A DNA stretch of 64,000 nucleotides from Epiperipatus broadwayi (Eukaryota; Onychophora; Udeonychophora; Euonychophora; Peripatidae): positions 1,023,861-1,087,860 of the forward strand of contig JAQFVV010000206.1 of NCBI GenBank assembly GCA_028023455.1, given 5' to 3'. Position 1 is the stretch's first letter. Every line of letters starts with the position of its first letter. The translations under genes and the position numbers were made by a program. The notes below the pieces were generated by a model, which saw nothing but the letters and a program-made list of their open reading frames with translations, searched no databases and was not told the DNA's origin. This document shows, piece by piece, positions 12,941 to 23,526 of this stretch.

Positions 12941-14990
12941 TACAAACGAAAACTAAATCAAAACAAAGCAAAAAAAATAATAATAATAATAATAAGAATT
13001 GAGAATTAAGAATAACAAATTTGAAGTACTAAAATTATGTTCTATAAGTGAATGATAAAAAATGAGAACATTTTAAAGATAATCAAAATCTATATATATA
13101 TTACAAAATAAACGAATTATAACTAAGTAAATATTTTTGTAATACCGATGTATGCGCCCATTATTGTAATCTAAAAATAGGTAAAAGCATCTAAATATAA
13201 AGGACTAAATATATAGAATTCAGTAAATGCTATATAATTTTAAAAACTATTTTTTATTAAAAATATTAAATATTTAACACTTCAATATTCGGGTTTAATC
13301 CATATATACCATAAATGATGTACTAATCAATCAACAAAATTTTAAAATATTTTCACCATAATCATCTAATGCCCTACTCTTCAATGTCTTTCTGCTTTTG
13401 TTTTTTTCCTTTGCACTTCTTTAAAAAATCAGAGCTTTTCACTTTTTTAAAATTATCTTATTTTTTTCTATCACTCTTCCAATTATTTCTTACCATTTCT
13501 ATCTCTAAATCCATTCCAATATATTTTTTCCTTCAGTTGACTTTTTTTTTCAATAATTGTACATTGATAAAGTAATCTTTTCAATTTATTTTTACTTTGA
13601 AATTTAAATTTCTTAGACCTCATATTTTTTCACACTTCTAAACATTAAATATACTTACAAGTTAAGTAGGGATAACTGAAGATTTTGTCTTGGGGGAGAG
13701 GGGGGAGTTACTAATGAGCCGCCAAAACATTTATTTAAAAAAAATTTCTTTTTATCACAAAATTATATAATTTCATAAAATATAATTTGCAAATATTAAA
13801 AGCATATAGTTATACACTTGACAATGGATTAGAGAAAACAGTATATATATATATTAAAAAATATTTCCGTAATATTTTTTTTACTACACCACTCTCACAC
13901 AAGATACGAACTGGTTTAAATGGATAATTTCTAGTCTAATAAATGATTAATAAAAATTATCAGTATACATATATGTATTACTTTTAATTGTCGTCTATTT
14001 TTATTGCTTTTATCAAAAATAATTAATTATATATGCCGGATAATAATAATATAAAAATATTTTTATTTTTTGCATCCTTGAAATTAATATATTTTACTAA
14101 TCTTTGTTTTAGGAATCATTAGCGTAATTCGCAATGTTATTTATATATATTAGAATATATATCTTGTAGATGATCTCCGAAAACTTTTTTCAAAAGTTGT
14201 ACTGTCAGATAAATATTTTTTTTTATCTCAATTTCTATTACTGTTTAATATATATATATATGTGTGTGTGTGTTTAAAAAGTAAATTTGATGTAATAATA
14301 ATAATTATGAATAATTAAAAATTTGATTTTTTTAACACAAATCACTAAAAATATAAGCTTTGCAGGTTGTAAGTTTTGGTATATAAAATTGGTTTTATAC
14401 TGTCATCTGCACAAAACTATGTCGTAATATATTTTGATCATACGCCCACACTACACCATATCTTCTTAACTGCTGGCACTCTGTAATTTTATGTAATGTA
14501 CAATAGACAACCAATACAGCTCCTGATAAATGGTCATTATTTATAAACTGAATACTATTTTTATAATTAATTTATATAACTGAAAAGTTGTAGAGACTTG
14601 GTTTATCAAGTATCTGTGAAAGCAATATATAATATTTATGCATGTTGTAATGTTATATCAGTTTGAAATTACTCTCCGTCTTTTTATTTTCATTTTCTAG
14701 AATGTTTTGAATGCTTGTTATATTTGCCAATGCCCCATATCATTTCTGATATAAAGTACTAACTCTAATAAAAGGACAATGAATGAATATAAAGTTAATT
14801 CTGATACTTCCATATTAATGTATCTCTGACACATCAAAAATTCTATTATTTATTTATTTAGCATATTGATTTTTGAATAGCTTAACTATTAAAAAAATAT
14901 TATATAAAATCATGTAGACATTTCAATAAAAAAAATCACCAGTGGGTTTATTAAGTCTTTCAATTTGGCCACAGTAGTCATATATTTCAC
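12941..14990. other. AT-rich stretch, no gene recognised
   Basis: Plus-strand F/L/S-rich frame at 13369-13575 has no recognisable features. A GGGGGAGAGGGGGG purine run lies near 13691. Nothing else supported. Confidence 0.5.
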
Positions 14991-14999
14991 AGTCCTTAA

Positions 15000-17680
15000 T
15001 TATGTGATACACAGTTTGGGTTTTTCCATATTTACACATATAGCACTAACTGATAAATTCACTTTATGAAGCGGATGAACACTACACCTATGGGTTGTTC
15101 TGAATCTGTTGATGAGACCCTAGTTGCATATAGAAAGATTTGAATCCAGCTCAATTTATTGCTGGATCTAGAAAAAGAAAATTGTTTGGAACATCATAAG
15201 AGTTTCATTTGCATACCATAATGCTTTGCTAGTAGATTTTTAATTTAACATCCAAAAGGAAGATCATGATTTGAGATGAGTCTTACATGATAAAACAATT
15301 TCTTAGTTATTACATGTCTGGTCTGTTTAACAACTTTTTATTCATTGTTTATAAAGCAATTTCTCTTTTCATATCTATTGAAAAAATATGTGAAAAAACA
15401 GGAGGCTATTGTGAAGGAGTATATTTGAGTGTAGCAGTAATATGATACACAGTAATATTTAATTGAATTTCGAGAAATTTACTGTGGAAAAATTTTTTCC
15501 TCCAAACAGGGGACAATTTTTCCAGCAGGGTAGTATTAGTACCAAAAAATTGTTCTTAAGAGTATTTGCATCATAATTCAAATATTGCAATCTAGCTTTC
15601 CAGGAAGGTTATTCATAAAAATTAACTTTTATCTAACTTTAAGTTAGGTAATCCAAGATTACCCCTAAATAACATGGATTAGGATTGTGGTTCAGTCTGC
15701 TATTGCAAAAGGTTATGATTTCCTGTTGTTTAAAAAAAAATGATCATACTATCTTTATTGGATTAGGAATATGACTCAGTCTTTGAAAAAGATTCCATAT
15801 TCTTATTGAGATACCTTTTTATTTCAGGAATGACTTCCTTTTAGAATCAAAGCAATATTATCAGCATAAATGAATTTTTTGAATTTTATTTTAGGAAGAT
15901 CACTGATGAATATATTAAATAAAGTAGATGAGAGAATAGAAACTTGATGAAAAACCATTCTGTAAATTTCTGTGACTAATGTGATTACTATTTAATGTCA
16001 CTTGAATTTTTTTATTAGAGATCATTTTGTCAAGTAAATTAATGATCTTCTGCATTTACAAAATTAAAAAACTTTTAGAAAACGTCCACTTTTTCAAGTA
16101 GAATTATAAGTTGAGATTACATCAATAAAGATCATAACAAATTTTATTTTATTTTGAAAGGGTTTTTCAATATGATTGTTAACAAAACTTGTTCACAGAA
16201 ATTTCTTTCTGACTTAAACCTATCCTGCTATATAGGTAAATAGTTTTCAACTATTAGCAAAATTTTTGTTAATAAGATTCATTTTAAAAGCTTGTAGGTA
16301 TCACATATTAATGATATTGAGTGATTATTTTTGTGGATCATATTTATTTTTAAAATTGCTATAATTTTCTTTTATGTAAAATTTTTTAAATAGTTTCTAT
16401 TTGAATGTTATTGAATAGTTTTTCCAATCATGTTTTTCTTCAGGCGTTTTTTTAGATACCCTGGATAAATACTCTCTGTTCGTGAGTGATTTAAGACTCT
16501 TTCAAGTATATGTTATCAATAAAAAGCTTGAACATTTAATCTAGTAATAATTTTGCTAATTTTATCAATTTTGGATTTAGAAGTCTATTGACAACTTCAT
16601 TGGCAGTAATTAGTATTTCTTTTAAAAATAGTTTTGCATCAACTAAGCTTTTCTTAACACTGATTAGATATTGTGACTAGATCTTGTAAAATTTTGCTTT
16701 TACATGCTCTTTCCATCTTTGTCATTATACAATGACTCTATAAGTTTATCAGTAATGTTTGGATCAGTGTTAAATCATAATTAGCTAGAAAGATTGTTAC
16801 CATTTGGTTTTAACATGGAGTGAATAGCTTTAATATCCATGAGAAGTGGACTTACTGACAGCTATTGTTATGAATTTGTTAAAGGGAATTCGATTTTTTT
16901 TTAAATATTCCTTCCAAGATATCCAGTGTTTGAACTCCAGTTAGCTTTTCTTAAACTCATGACAGAATAGGATAACTTTCAAATGTAAAAAAATGAAAAA
17001 GAGTAATTGGATTTATGTTGATTAAGGGGAAAGTGATTTAATATTAGGAGTTCATCAGGTAATGGTAAACCATTTTTAGTTGATGTAAAACATAGATCAG
17101 AAGTTGTTTTCTGTTTCCCATCTTCCTGAATGGAATGCATTTTCTTGCTTGCATTATAAAGTAAGTACATTATTTAAATCCATTCACTCCTATATGTTGA
17201 TAATCTGTTTGATCCTCATTTACATATTTTCAAAAACTACCATGCGAAATGAAATCTCCTATAAATGCAGAAGATAATGAGAGATCTGGAAAAGAATGTT
17301 AAAGCCAGTTTATAAACATTGCATATATATATAGATCGGAAGAGCATATATGCATATGTTTATTGATATATTTATTGGATTTATAAGTCTTTATTTTTTT
17401 GTTTATATATATATATATCCAAACTGTGATTCCAATATCATTTGAATGATCTTCATTGGAGTTTACTGTTTTACAGTACCACTTAAAACAAAAGTAGCTA
17501 TACCATGTTTATAGTGCATTGGATCAATAATTATTATATATATCCAGAAGTTGTAAGAAGATATGCATCATTAGAAGAATGGAGAACTTCCTAAAGTACA
17601 ACTACATCAATGTTGTGCTAAATAATTAATTTGTAGGAAATCTCCATATTTTTGATTTTAATATATTTTCAATATTAAAT
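15000..17680 (-). pseudogene. decayed non-LTR retrotransposon (endonuclease + RT), minus strand
   Basis: Reading minus strand from high to low coordinates gives the landmarks of an APE-type LINE, in order. The endonuclease N-terminus is HNIDVVVL and then SSNDAYLLTTSGY (about 17.53-17.62 kb), with HGIATFVLSG at about 17.48 kb. IGDFISHG (17.24-17.27 kb) is the GDFN block, and FHSGRW plus SDLCFTSTKNG follow at 17.06-17.15 kb. The RT then shows GYRFKSERN and EQVLL (16.2 kb), FVMIFIDVISTYNST (motif A, 16.1 kb), SILSS-TLFNIFISDLPKI (15.9 kb) and FIYADNIALI (motif C, 15.87 kb). Many stops and frameshifts separate these, so it is long dead. The block order and wording resemble jockey-like LINEs common in arthropods. 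The 3' limit near 15.0 kb is uncertain. Confidence 0.7.
17333..17345. other. 13-mer identical to Illumina adapter core
   Basis: AGATCGGAAGAGC, flanked by ATATAT on both sides. This is the common stem of Illumina TruSeq adapters. A chance match is improbable in 64 kb of AT-rich sequence, so it may be an assembly or read-trimming artefact inside a TA-rich gap. Confidence 0.6.
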
Positions 17681-18469
17681 TGAAATAATTTAATTATATT
17701 TTTTAAATGAAAATAAGATCTCTCTGTAGAAGGTATACCTGACACTTGAGATGCTTCATTTTTGCCAAAACTATGTGGTTATTTTTCATTTTAAGAGCTT
17801 AGGATATTTATCTTTGTAGTTCTGTCACTGCTATACCTTATTGTATATCCAAAGTATATATTTGTTTTACTTGCTAATGCATACTATTTTCAGTATGGTT
17901 CAATGCTATCATGCACCCCTCTTTAAAAAAAATATATTAAATTTGTTTAAAAATTTGAATGTGTGAAGCCTCTCTGAGCCTGGGATCTTGATCTGAATCC
18001 AAACAAAATGACATTTGAGCTAGCCATAGTCTTAAACATAATATTTTGTGTTATAAATATAACATTAATAGAATACAAACTATATCTCTTATTTGTATTA
18101 ATATTCTATTTGGCTATCACATTTCTTTTAACTTTTGTTTTTTTTCTCTGTTTATCACTTTTTAACTATTTAAAAATAAGATTTTTATATAATTTTCTTA
18201 TCAACTATATTATTAATCTTTATTCCAGTCGATCTACTTTCTTTAATTAAAGAATAAATTTTATTGACATATCTATATGAGCTGGCAAAAATTTGAACTC
18301 CATTTATGAGTTTAGATTTTTTCTTTTATAAACTTTGACTTGACAAAAAGACATTTAACTCACTCAGTAATAAATTGTTTACTCAAATAATAATTTCATC
18401 TATGATAAATTAAGTAAAGAATCATAACGGAACTTAAAATATATGCATCTAAATTAAGCAATTAAAAAA
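17681..18469. other. AT-rich stretch, no gene recognised
   Basis: The 80-codon plus frame at 18008-18250 is hydrophobic low-complexity. No family resemblance. Confidence 0.45.
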
Positions 18470-18560
18470 CAAATAAATAGTTGAATGGTGTGTTGCTGGT
18501 AAATTCATAGAAAATTCTAAACCAGAAAAGACAAGGGTGAAATTTGATCCAGGAACTTTT
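18470..18560 (-). mobile_element. SINE family S1, decayed copy
   Basis: On the minus strand the end reads CAGCAACACACCATTCAACT, resembling the shared tail AGCAATAAACCATTTGATT of the copies at 39.9 and 42.8 kb. A B-box-like GGATCAAATTTC lies upstream. Divergent and without its head. Confidence 0.4.
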
Positions 18561-18561
18561 A

Positions 18562-18661
18562 AAATCACTAAACATGACATGGTCACCATCTCTTATGCCT
18601 TTTGACATCCATTTATTACTCTGGTTGGCAGAGGGTGGCACTACTGTATGGAGAGTCATTT
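18562..18661 (+). repeat. dispersed repeat R1 fragment
   Basis: Contains AAACATGACATGGTCACCAT, TTACTCTGGTTGGCAGAGGG, and the terminal CACTACTGTATGGAGAG. The blocks and order match 39.6-39.84 kb. Fragmentary, no coding capacity. Confidence 0.7.
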
Positions 18662-20548
18662 TAAGTCTGTCATTTATCTACTATATTAAGCTGTGCAAGA
18701 AATTATCAATCATTCCCACAAATAATATTTGAATAGGTAAAAAAAAATTATAAAAGCAAACTGAATAAATAAAACCAATCTAAAAATTGTGATATTTATA
18801 AGTGCATGTGGATTTACAACTTATGAGATTTGATATCTCAAGCTATGTGAAATAGTTATAGCCTATTTCTGTCATAAATACTGCAATTGATTATTTTAGT
18901 CTACACACTCAAGGAAATGGGCAAAAGTGTGATATATTCTGCAACCAATTTTAGAAATTTAAAGCTGGCCTAAGAATAAAAGACTTTCATGTAGATTTGA
19001 AAGACTATGCCATTGATTCTATAAAATTCCAGTCATGAGTCAAACTGCAGATGAAAACTTTTATTATCTTCAACACTGCAGTTGTTAAGGCATTCATGAA
19101 ATAATTTTTACCACAAAAATCCTATTCAGATGTGAATGAGATCATTGACACAATCATTGATACTATGAATCTAGATCATAATACAAACTTGAATAACAAA
19201 GGACAATAATATTTGTAAGTCCTAGCAAAGATCAACACATATATAATAAAAACTATCCATAAAAGGAATTATCACACATACAAACAATTTTCAAAATATG
19301 TCCTACATAAAAATAAAACCAATATGTCTAAAATAAGTAACTTAAGCCTAGCTTCAAAACTTATAATAGAAAAATCAGTCTAAATATTAGATAAATTGAA
19401 AATATTAATATCGAATTGTAATAAATGGGATATCAATGGGACTCTGAATCAGCAATCCCCATTATATCAAAGAATAGAGCAATTAGTACAAAATAAACTA
19501 CAAATTGCAGCAAAGTACAAGATAAATAAATATTATCAAAGCAATCTGATTTCTTGATGACTTATTATAAAATAATTAAAAAATGTACAAAAATATTTTA
19601 ACAAATTAATAAAACTTTTTATTTATCTTTGATCCAAAAACTTAGTAATGTAATGGGCTGTTACTCTTTCAGCCATTTATGATATACAATAATAAGATGA
19701 TCCAGATTAACAACAAAAGAAATATTAAAAAAATATTCAAAATTTTGTACTATAGTAGACAATCAGTTCATTTACAATTAAATAAAATCATCAAGATCAT
19801 ATGTGGTTAATGTAGACCCTTACCATTTTAGGCATCAAAGAACTATATCATATGGATGATAATAATAACATTAAATGGACTACTGCTATAATTATAGACA
19901 ACTGAGAGGCTATAAATCTTCATTGTAAAAACAATACAGAAAATATTTATTTGCAGGCATAAATATCAATTATAGATGACCTTCAGAATTGAATAAAATA
20001 AACTAGAAGAGCCCAGGAGAAAAACTTGGGGGAGATATTGATTTCATTTTAGAAGAGACTAGTAAAGCAACTATTCTTGGAAGGATTAATTCAATATTAT
20101 CAAAGACATCAATGAAAAAGATACTCAAGAACCCAGTAGTATCATCAATAATATCTCTAAGACTTTGTAATAACTGGTTTGGTTTTATCAAAAAAAAAGT
20201 AATGTAATAATTAGATCCAATAGTTTGAATTCCCATGTACTATAGAGTGAAAAAAACTTATTGAAATACAAATCTTTAACTAATCTGATTACTGATGTAT
20301 TTTCTATGAAGATCTGTTATCTCTATGATTTTAAAAATACAACTCCTGGACAGCCATTACTATACTACTATAAATAACCAAGTGCTTATATGTAGACTAT
20401 GAAATAACATGGCAATCAAAATGTAATGTTATATTTTTTTCAGAGATTATCACTGTGTAAACTTTTGTTAGCCTTCTTCCCTATTTAAACTTAGATGTGG
20501 CAAAATTTATAAGTTAAAACCAACCAACTTATAACATTAAATTTGTTA
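18662..20548. other. 1.9 kb without recognisable genes
   Basis: AT-rich, with stops in all frames. Some stretches around 19.1-20.2 kb look like worn coding sequence (runs of polar codons between stops), but I could not match any block to a family. Confidence 0.45.
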
Positions 20549-20549
20549 C

Positions 20550-20846
20550 CCCCAAATCCAAAATTAAACCGGACCAGCATAAAAATAATATTAAAACACA
20601 ACCTAAGGTTTCACTGCTAGAAGAAGACTTCTCAAGTGTAAAAAACTACAAAAACTACACAATATATATAATATTAAAAACTACCCACAAATCCATTCAC
20701 TTCCCATCCACCCTTAATATTAAAAGAACTCTTAAATAAGTTAATTGCTTCAGAATAATAAATTTTCAATAATAAAGACTCTTTAATTCTTCTTTTGATT
20801 TCATTTCTCTCAAAGAAGACAACCTTAGCTTCATCAAAATCAATAT
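20550..20846 (-). repeat. left inverted arm of the PLE (copy of its 3' end)
   Basis: Reverse complement of 22838-23135, running from the endonuclease ISFDFDEAK region (DFDEAKVVFFERNE) to GATTTGGGG in the 3' UTR. It breaks precisely after TCAATA, where the left sequence continues TTGAATAG and the right arm's complement continues GTGTGGCC. It carries its own copy of the hammerhead-like motif. Confidence 0.9.
20596..20639 (-). ncRNA. hammerhead-like fold, left PLE arm (degenerate)
   Basis: Minus strand: ACAC/GUGU stem I, core UUGAGAA, hairpin, GAAA, ACC-UUA-GGU stem III, GUU. This copy has CUUC in place of CUGC in the stem II strand (AGUCUUCUUCUAGCAGU), which weakens stem II. Core lacks C3 and G8 of the consensus. 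Confidence 0.35.
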
Positions 20847-20901
20847 TGAATAGTTTTTTAAAAGGTACTTTTGTAAGGTTTTACGAATTTATCTATATAA
20901 A

Positions 20902-22728
20902 ATGAATAGATATTATTTAGAAAGGAGGCAAGATTTTAATTATTCAATTTTGAATTTTTTTATGAGACAATTTAGACAGAATAGGTCCAATTTCTATTGT
21001 AAAAAATATGAAAGAAAATTAAAGTGGTTGTTTGGGAAAGTTAATAAAATTTATTGTAGTGATAAAGAGTATGAGAATAATGTTTCTGAGGATAGAGTTG
21101 TTAATCTTTCTGATTTGAAGTTAAATGATAGAGAATTAGATATTCTTGGTAAAGGTCCTAATTTTGTTCCATTTCATTCAAAAAATATAGTTTTTGATAC
21201 AATTTCGTCTATTGAATCTAGTAATTTGAGTGATGAGCAGAAAGTTGGTATTCAATCGATTTTGAATAAAAGTTTAAAAAGGAAAGAAAAATTTGTTATT
21301 AATCCTGCTGAGATTAAACATCTTAAGAATAGGTTAATTGCTAATGATGTAATCATTTCTCATGAAGACAAAGCTGGTAGGTTTGTTATTATAAAAGAAG
21401 ATGAATTCAAAGAGAAAATGGATAGAGAATTAAATAATGGTAAATATATGTTGTTAGATAAAGATCCAGGTAATTTGATTAAAAGAAAATTGATAGATAT
21501 TATGAAGAAAATGGTTAATTTAAAAATTTTTAATAGAGTAGATTATTTAAAATGCTATCCTAATGATTTTACATCAGCTAAGATGTTTGTGAATATTAAA
21601 ACTCATAAAGATGGTTTTCCTTTAAGATTTATTTTTGATTTTACAGGTAGTGTTGTAGAGGGTATTTTTAGATTCTTGAATAATTTTTTAAAACAATTTG
21701 TTGATTTTGGTCAGTACACAGTTTCTTCTTCTTTTGAGGCTTTTGATAAGATTAATAATTTTAAAATGGAAAGTAATTGGGTATTTGGAAGTTTAGATAT
21801 TGAAAATATGTATCAGTCTGTTAATAGGTTAAGCAATATTGATGTTCTTTTGTCTATATTGATTAAGAAAAGTTCTTTATCAAAAAATAAAGTTAAGGTA
21901 ATTAAAGATTTGCTTTTGTTATTGGAAGATTCTATGTATTTTACTTATAAAGGTAATTTTTATAAGATTAAGGAAGGGTGGATAATAGGTTATATTATTT
22001 CTCCTTTAGTATGTTCAGTTTATATTAGTTATATGGAAGAGGAAAATATTATTAAAAAGAATTGTTTATATGTAAAATTATTTGTCAGATATGTTGATGA
22101 TTGTTTATTTGTAGTTGAGAATGATAAATTGAAGGAATTTGTAAATGAGTTTAATTGTTTTGATTCTTCTATAAAATTTGTGTTAGAAGGAGGGGGGTTA
22201 GATTTTGGTAAGTTAAATTTTTTAGATCTTTTGGTGATTAGAAATGTAGAAACTAATTGTTTATTGTGCAGTCATTTAGTTAAAAGTAAAGAATTAAGAT
22301 CTATAATTAAACCTGATAGTTATCAGTCTGTATCTCATAAAGTAGCTGCTTTAAGGAATTATTGTCATAGGAATATTAAATTAAATAATTCTAGTGGGGT
22401 AGCTTTGTTTCAGAAATATCAATTTTATAAAGATTACTTGAGTGTTGGATACTCTGATAAATTTGTTAAAAGTATTTTATTTAATAGTAATATTTGTAAG
22501 GATGTAAAGGTTAAAGGAAAATATGATTTTATTTATTTGCCATTTAAATTGTCTTCATATAAAATTGTGTGTAGAAATAGTAAATTGTTTGGAAATAAGA
22601 AAATTGCTTGGAAAAGGGGTGTTACATTGAATAATTTATTAAATAATACAAAAGAAGTTTTTGATAGAAAGACTATTCCTGGTGTAGTATATTTTATCCC
22701 TTGTTTATTTGTAAGAAGGTTTACATAG
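20902..22728 (+). CDS. Penelope-like reverse transcriptase
   Basis: 608-codon frame; copies the element's RNA at the insertion site. Visible blocks: the PLE N-terminal motif LGKGPNFVP (residues 82-90), HEDKAGRFVIIKEDEF (154-169, equivalent to the KADKGG region), MFVNIKTHKDGFPLRFIFD (228-246, equivalent to G-x-P-K-x-H-K...PLRPI), motif A FGSLDIENMY (Asp299), motif B region GWIIGYIISPLVCSVY (359-374), motif C YVDD (397-400) and LNFLDLLVIR (438-447). All catalytic Asp residues are present. The usual G-S-P-I-S is GYIIS here, a departure from most family members. The frame ends at a TAG caused by loss of one T at PCL/CKKVYIG. The fused ancestral protein would have continued into the GIY-YIG domain. 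Start chosen as the first ATG after the inverted arm; a longer N-terminus cannot be excluded. Confidence 0.92.
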   Translation: MNRYYLERRQDFNYSILNFFMRQFRQNRSNFYCKKYERKLKWLFGKVNKIYCSDKEYENNVSEDRVVNLSDLKLNDRELDILGKGPNFVPFHSKNIVFDTISSIESSNLSDEQKVGIQSILNKSLKRKEKFVINPAEIKHLKNRLIANDVIISHEDKAGRFVIIKEDEFKEKMDRELNNGKYMLLDKDPGNLIKRKLIDIMKKMVNLKIFNRVDYLKCYPNDFTSAKMFVNIKTHKDGFPLRFIFDFTGSVVEGIFRFLNNFLKQFVDFGQYTVSSSFEAFDKINNFKMESNWVFGSLDIENMYQSVNRLSNIDVLLSILIKKSSLSKNKVKVIKDLLLLLEDSMYFTYKGNFYKIKEGWIIGYIISPLVCSVYISYMEEENIIKKNCLYVKLFVRYVDDCLFVVENDKLKEFVNEFNCFDSSIKFVLEGGGLDFGKLNFLDLLVIRNVETNCLLCSHLVKSKELRSIIKPDSYQSVSHKVAALRNYCHRNIKLNNSSGVALFQKYQFYKDYLSVGYSDKFVKSILFNSNICKDVKVKGKYDFIYLPFKLSSYKIVCRNSKLFGNKKIAWKRGVTLNNLLNNTKEVFDRKTIPGVVYFIPCLFVRRFT

Positions 22729-23009
22729 GTCAGAGTAGTTTGAGTTTAAATGAAAGAATAAAGGTTCATAAAAGTAGAGTTAAAAATAGATATCTTAGTT
22801 CTGCTTTGTATGTCCATGAAAAAGATACAGGCCACACTATTGATTTTGATGAAGCTAAGGTTGTCTTCTTTGAGAGAAATGAAATCAAAAGAAGAATTAA
22901 AGAGTCTTTATTATTGAAAATTTATTATTCTGAAGCAATTAACTTATTTAAGAGTTCTTTTAATATTAAGGGTGGATGGGAAGTGAATGGATTTGTGGGT
23001 AGTTTTTAA
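22701..23009 (+). CDS. GIY-YIG endonuclease domain of the PLE (frameshifted from RT)
   Basis: The GIY half (PGVVYFIPC) lies at the end of the RT frame. This frame continues CKKVYIGQSSLSLNERIKVH, giving the YIG motif, catalytic Arg (NERIKVHKS), YVHEKDTGH and the catalytic-Glu region RRIKESLLLK. It nicks target DNA for insertion of the element. The C-x2-C pair spanning the two frames is typical of PLE nucleases. The ATG at 22701 is probably not a real start; the domain belongs to the upstream protein. The copy at 1.7-2.2 kb has TTATTTTGTAAG where this one has TTATTTGTAAG, so the break is a one-base deletion rather than programmed frameshifting. No canonical slippery heptamer is present. Confidence 0.88.
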   Translation: MFICKKVYIGQSSLSLNERIKVHKSRVKNRYLSSALYVHEKDTGHTIDFDEAKVVFFERNEIKRRIKESLLLKIYYSEAINLFKSSFNIKGGWEVNGFVGSF

Positions 23010-23135
23010 TATTATATATATTGTGTAGTTTTTGTAGTTCTTTACACTTGAGAAGTCTGCTTGTAGCAGTGAAACCTTAGGTTGTGTTTTAATATTATTT
23101 TTATGCTGGTCTGGTTTAATTTTGGATTTGGGGTA
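22838..23135 (+). repeat. right inverted arm of the PLE
   Basis: Complement of 20550-20846; includes the last two thirds of the endonuclease and most of the 3' UTR. Together the arms could form a roughly 300-bp stem in single strand. Confidence 0.9.
23044..23087 (+). ncRNA. hammerhead-like fold in PLE 3' UTR
   Basis: ACAC (23044-23047) pairs with GUGU (23084-23087) as stem I. Between them lie core UUGAGAA, a CUGC-loop-GCAG hairpin, GAAA (23071-23074), ACC-UUA-GGU as a 3-bp stem III, and U as the base before the cleavage point (GUU). Order and spacing match a type I hammerhead. C3 and G8 of the CUGANGA core are replaced (UUGANAA), as in the second PLE family at 57 kb. Type I hammerheads in PLE terminal repeats are established; activity here is doubtful. 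Confidence 0.42.
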
Positions 23136-23177
23136 GTTTTGATTTTATATTGACTAGTTTAGCTTTATGCTTGTAAT

Positions 23178-23178
<1 letters not shown>

Positions 23179-23208
<30 letters not shown>
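23179..23208. repeat. (TA)n tract at PLE 3' end
   Basis: Shared position with the (TA)n beside the truncated copy at 1.6 kb: both are preceded by GACTAGTTTAGCTTTATGCT and TTGTAATGT. Confidence 0.9.
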
Positions 23209-23212
<4 letters not shown>

Positions 23213-23300
23213 CACTACATGGAGCTTACCAATAGCTCTAATCAAGCTTTATTTTGTAAGTACCGAAAGAGAAAGAATTAATTCAAAATCTTTATCGGAA

Positions 23301-23363
23301 AGTCCCTATCTCCAGACAGATCAGTTTCGAGCTTATGGCTCACCTCAGTGAAGCACTGGGACT
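23301..23363 (-). ncRNA. hammerhead ribozyme-like motif, left arm of F1
   Basis: Minus strand: AGUCCC pairs with GGGACU and UUCA with UGGA, separated by an internal loop (stem I). Core CUGAGGU (complement at 23342-23348) differs from CUGANGA only at the last base. GAGC-CAUAA-GCUC forms stem II, then GAAA (complement 23325-23328), a short AC/GU stem III and a GUC cleavage triplet (complement 23315-23317). An internal loop in stem I facing the stem II loop is what natural type I hammerheads use for tertiary contact. A9 to U would be expected to impair cleavage. Confidence 0.5.
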
Positions 23364-23376
23364 GATCTGTTTCTAG

Positions 23377-23439
23377 AGTCCCAGCACTCCACTGAGGTGA
23401 ACCATAAGCTTGAAACCGATCGATTTGGAGATAGGGACT
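23377..23439 (+). ncRNA. hammerhead ribozyme-like motif, right arm of F1
   Basis: AGUCCC/GGGACU and CUCCA/UGGAG form stem I around an internal loop. Core CUGAGGU, weakened stem II (GAAC-CAUAA-GCUU), GAAA, then CCGAUCGAUU, in which the cleavage triplet would be AUU. Paired with the left-arm copy in inverted orientation. Confidence 0.45.
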
Positions 23440-23526
23440 TTCCAATAGAGATTTTGAATTCTTTCTCTTTTGGCATTTATAAAATAAAGCTTGATTAGAA
23501 TTATTGGTAACTCCATCTAGTGATCA

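Larger units (their letters stand above)
20549..23209 (+). mobile_element. near-complete Penelope-like element, EN+ (family 1)
   Basis: The element comprises an inverted copy of its own 3' end (20550-20846), a short leader, a 608-codon RT frame, a GIY-YIG endonuclease frame, a 3' UTR and a (TA)n tract to about 23209. The combination of a PLE-type RT with a C-terminal GIY-YIG nuclease defines EN+ Penelope-like elements, which also characteristically carry direct or inverted terminal duplications (pLTRs). The two inverted arms differ at only a handful of positions and the RT frame is intact, so the insertion is young relative to everything else here. A one-base deletion between RT and nuclease is the only obvious lesion. 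Confidence 0.92.
23213..23526. mobile_element. foldback element F1 carrying two hammerhead-like motifs
   Basis: Palindromic arms of about 150 bp meet near 23370. The ends are CACTACATGGAGCTTACC on the left and GGTAACTCCATCTAGTG on the right. Each arm encodes one hammerhead-like motif, oriented outward from the centre. It lies directly after the (TA)n of the PLE. A second, diverged copy occupies 24.30-24.80 kb. No coding sequence. It could be a MITE or a PLE-derived pair of inverted terminal repeats; the ribozyme-like content favours the latter or a retrozyme-like element. Confidence 0.7.
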
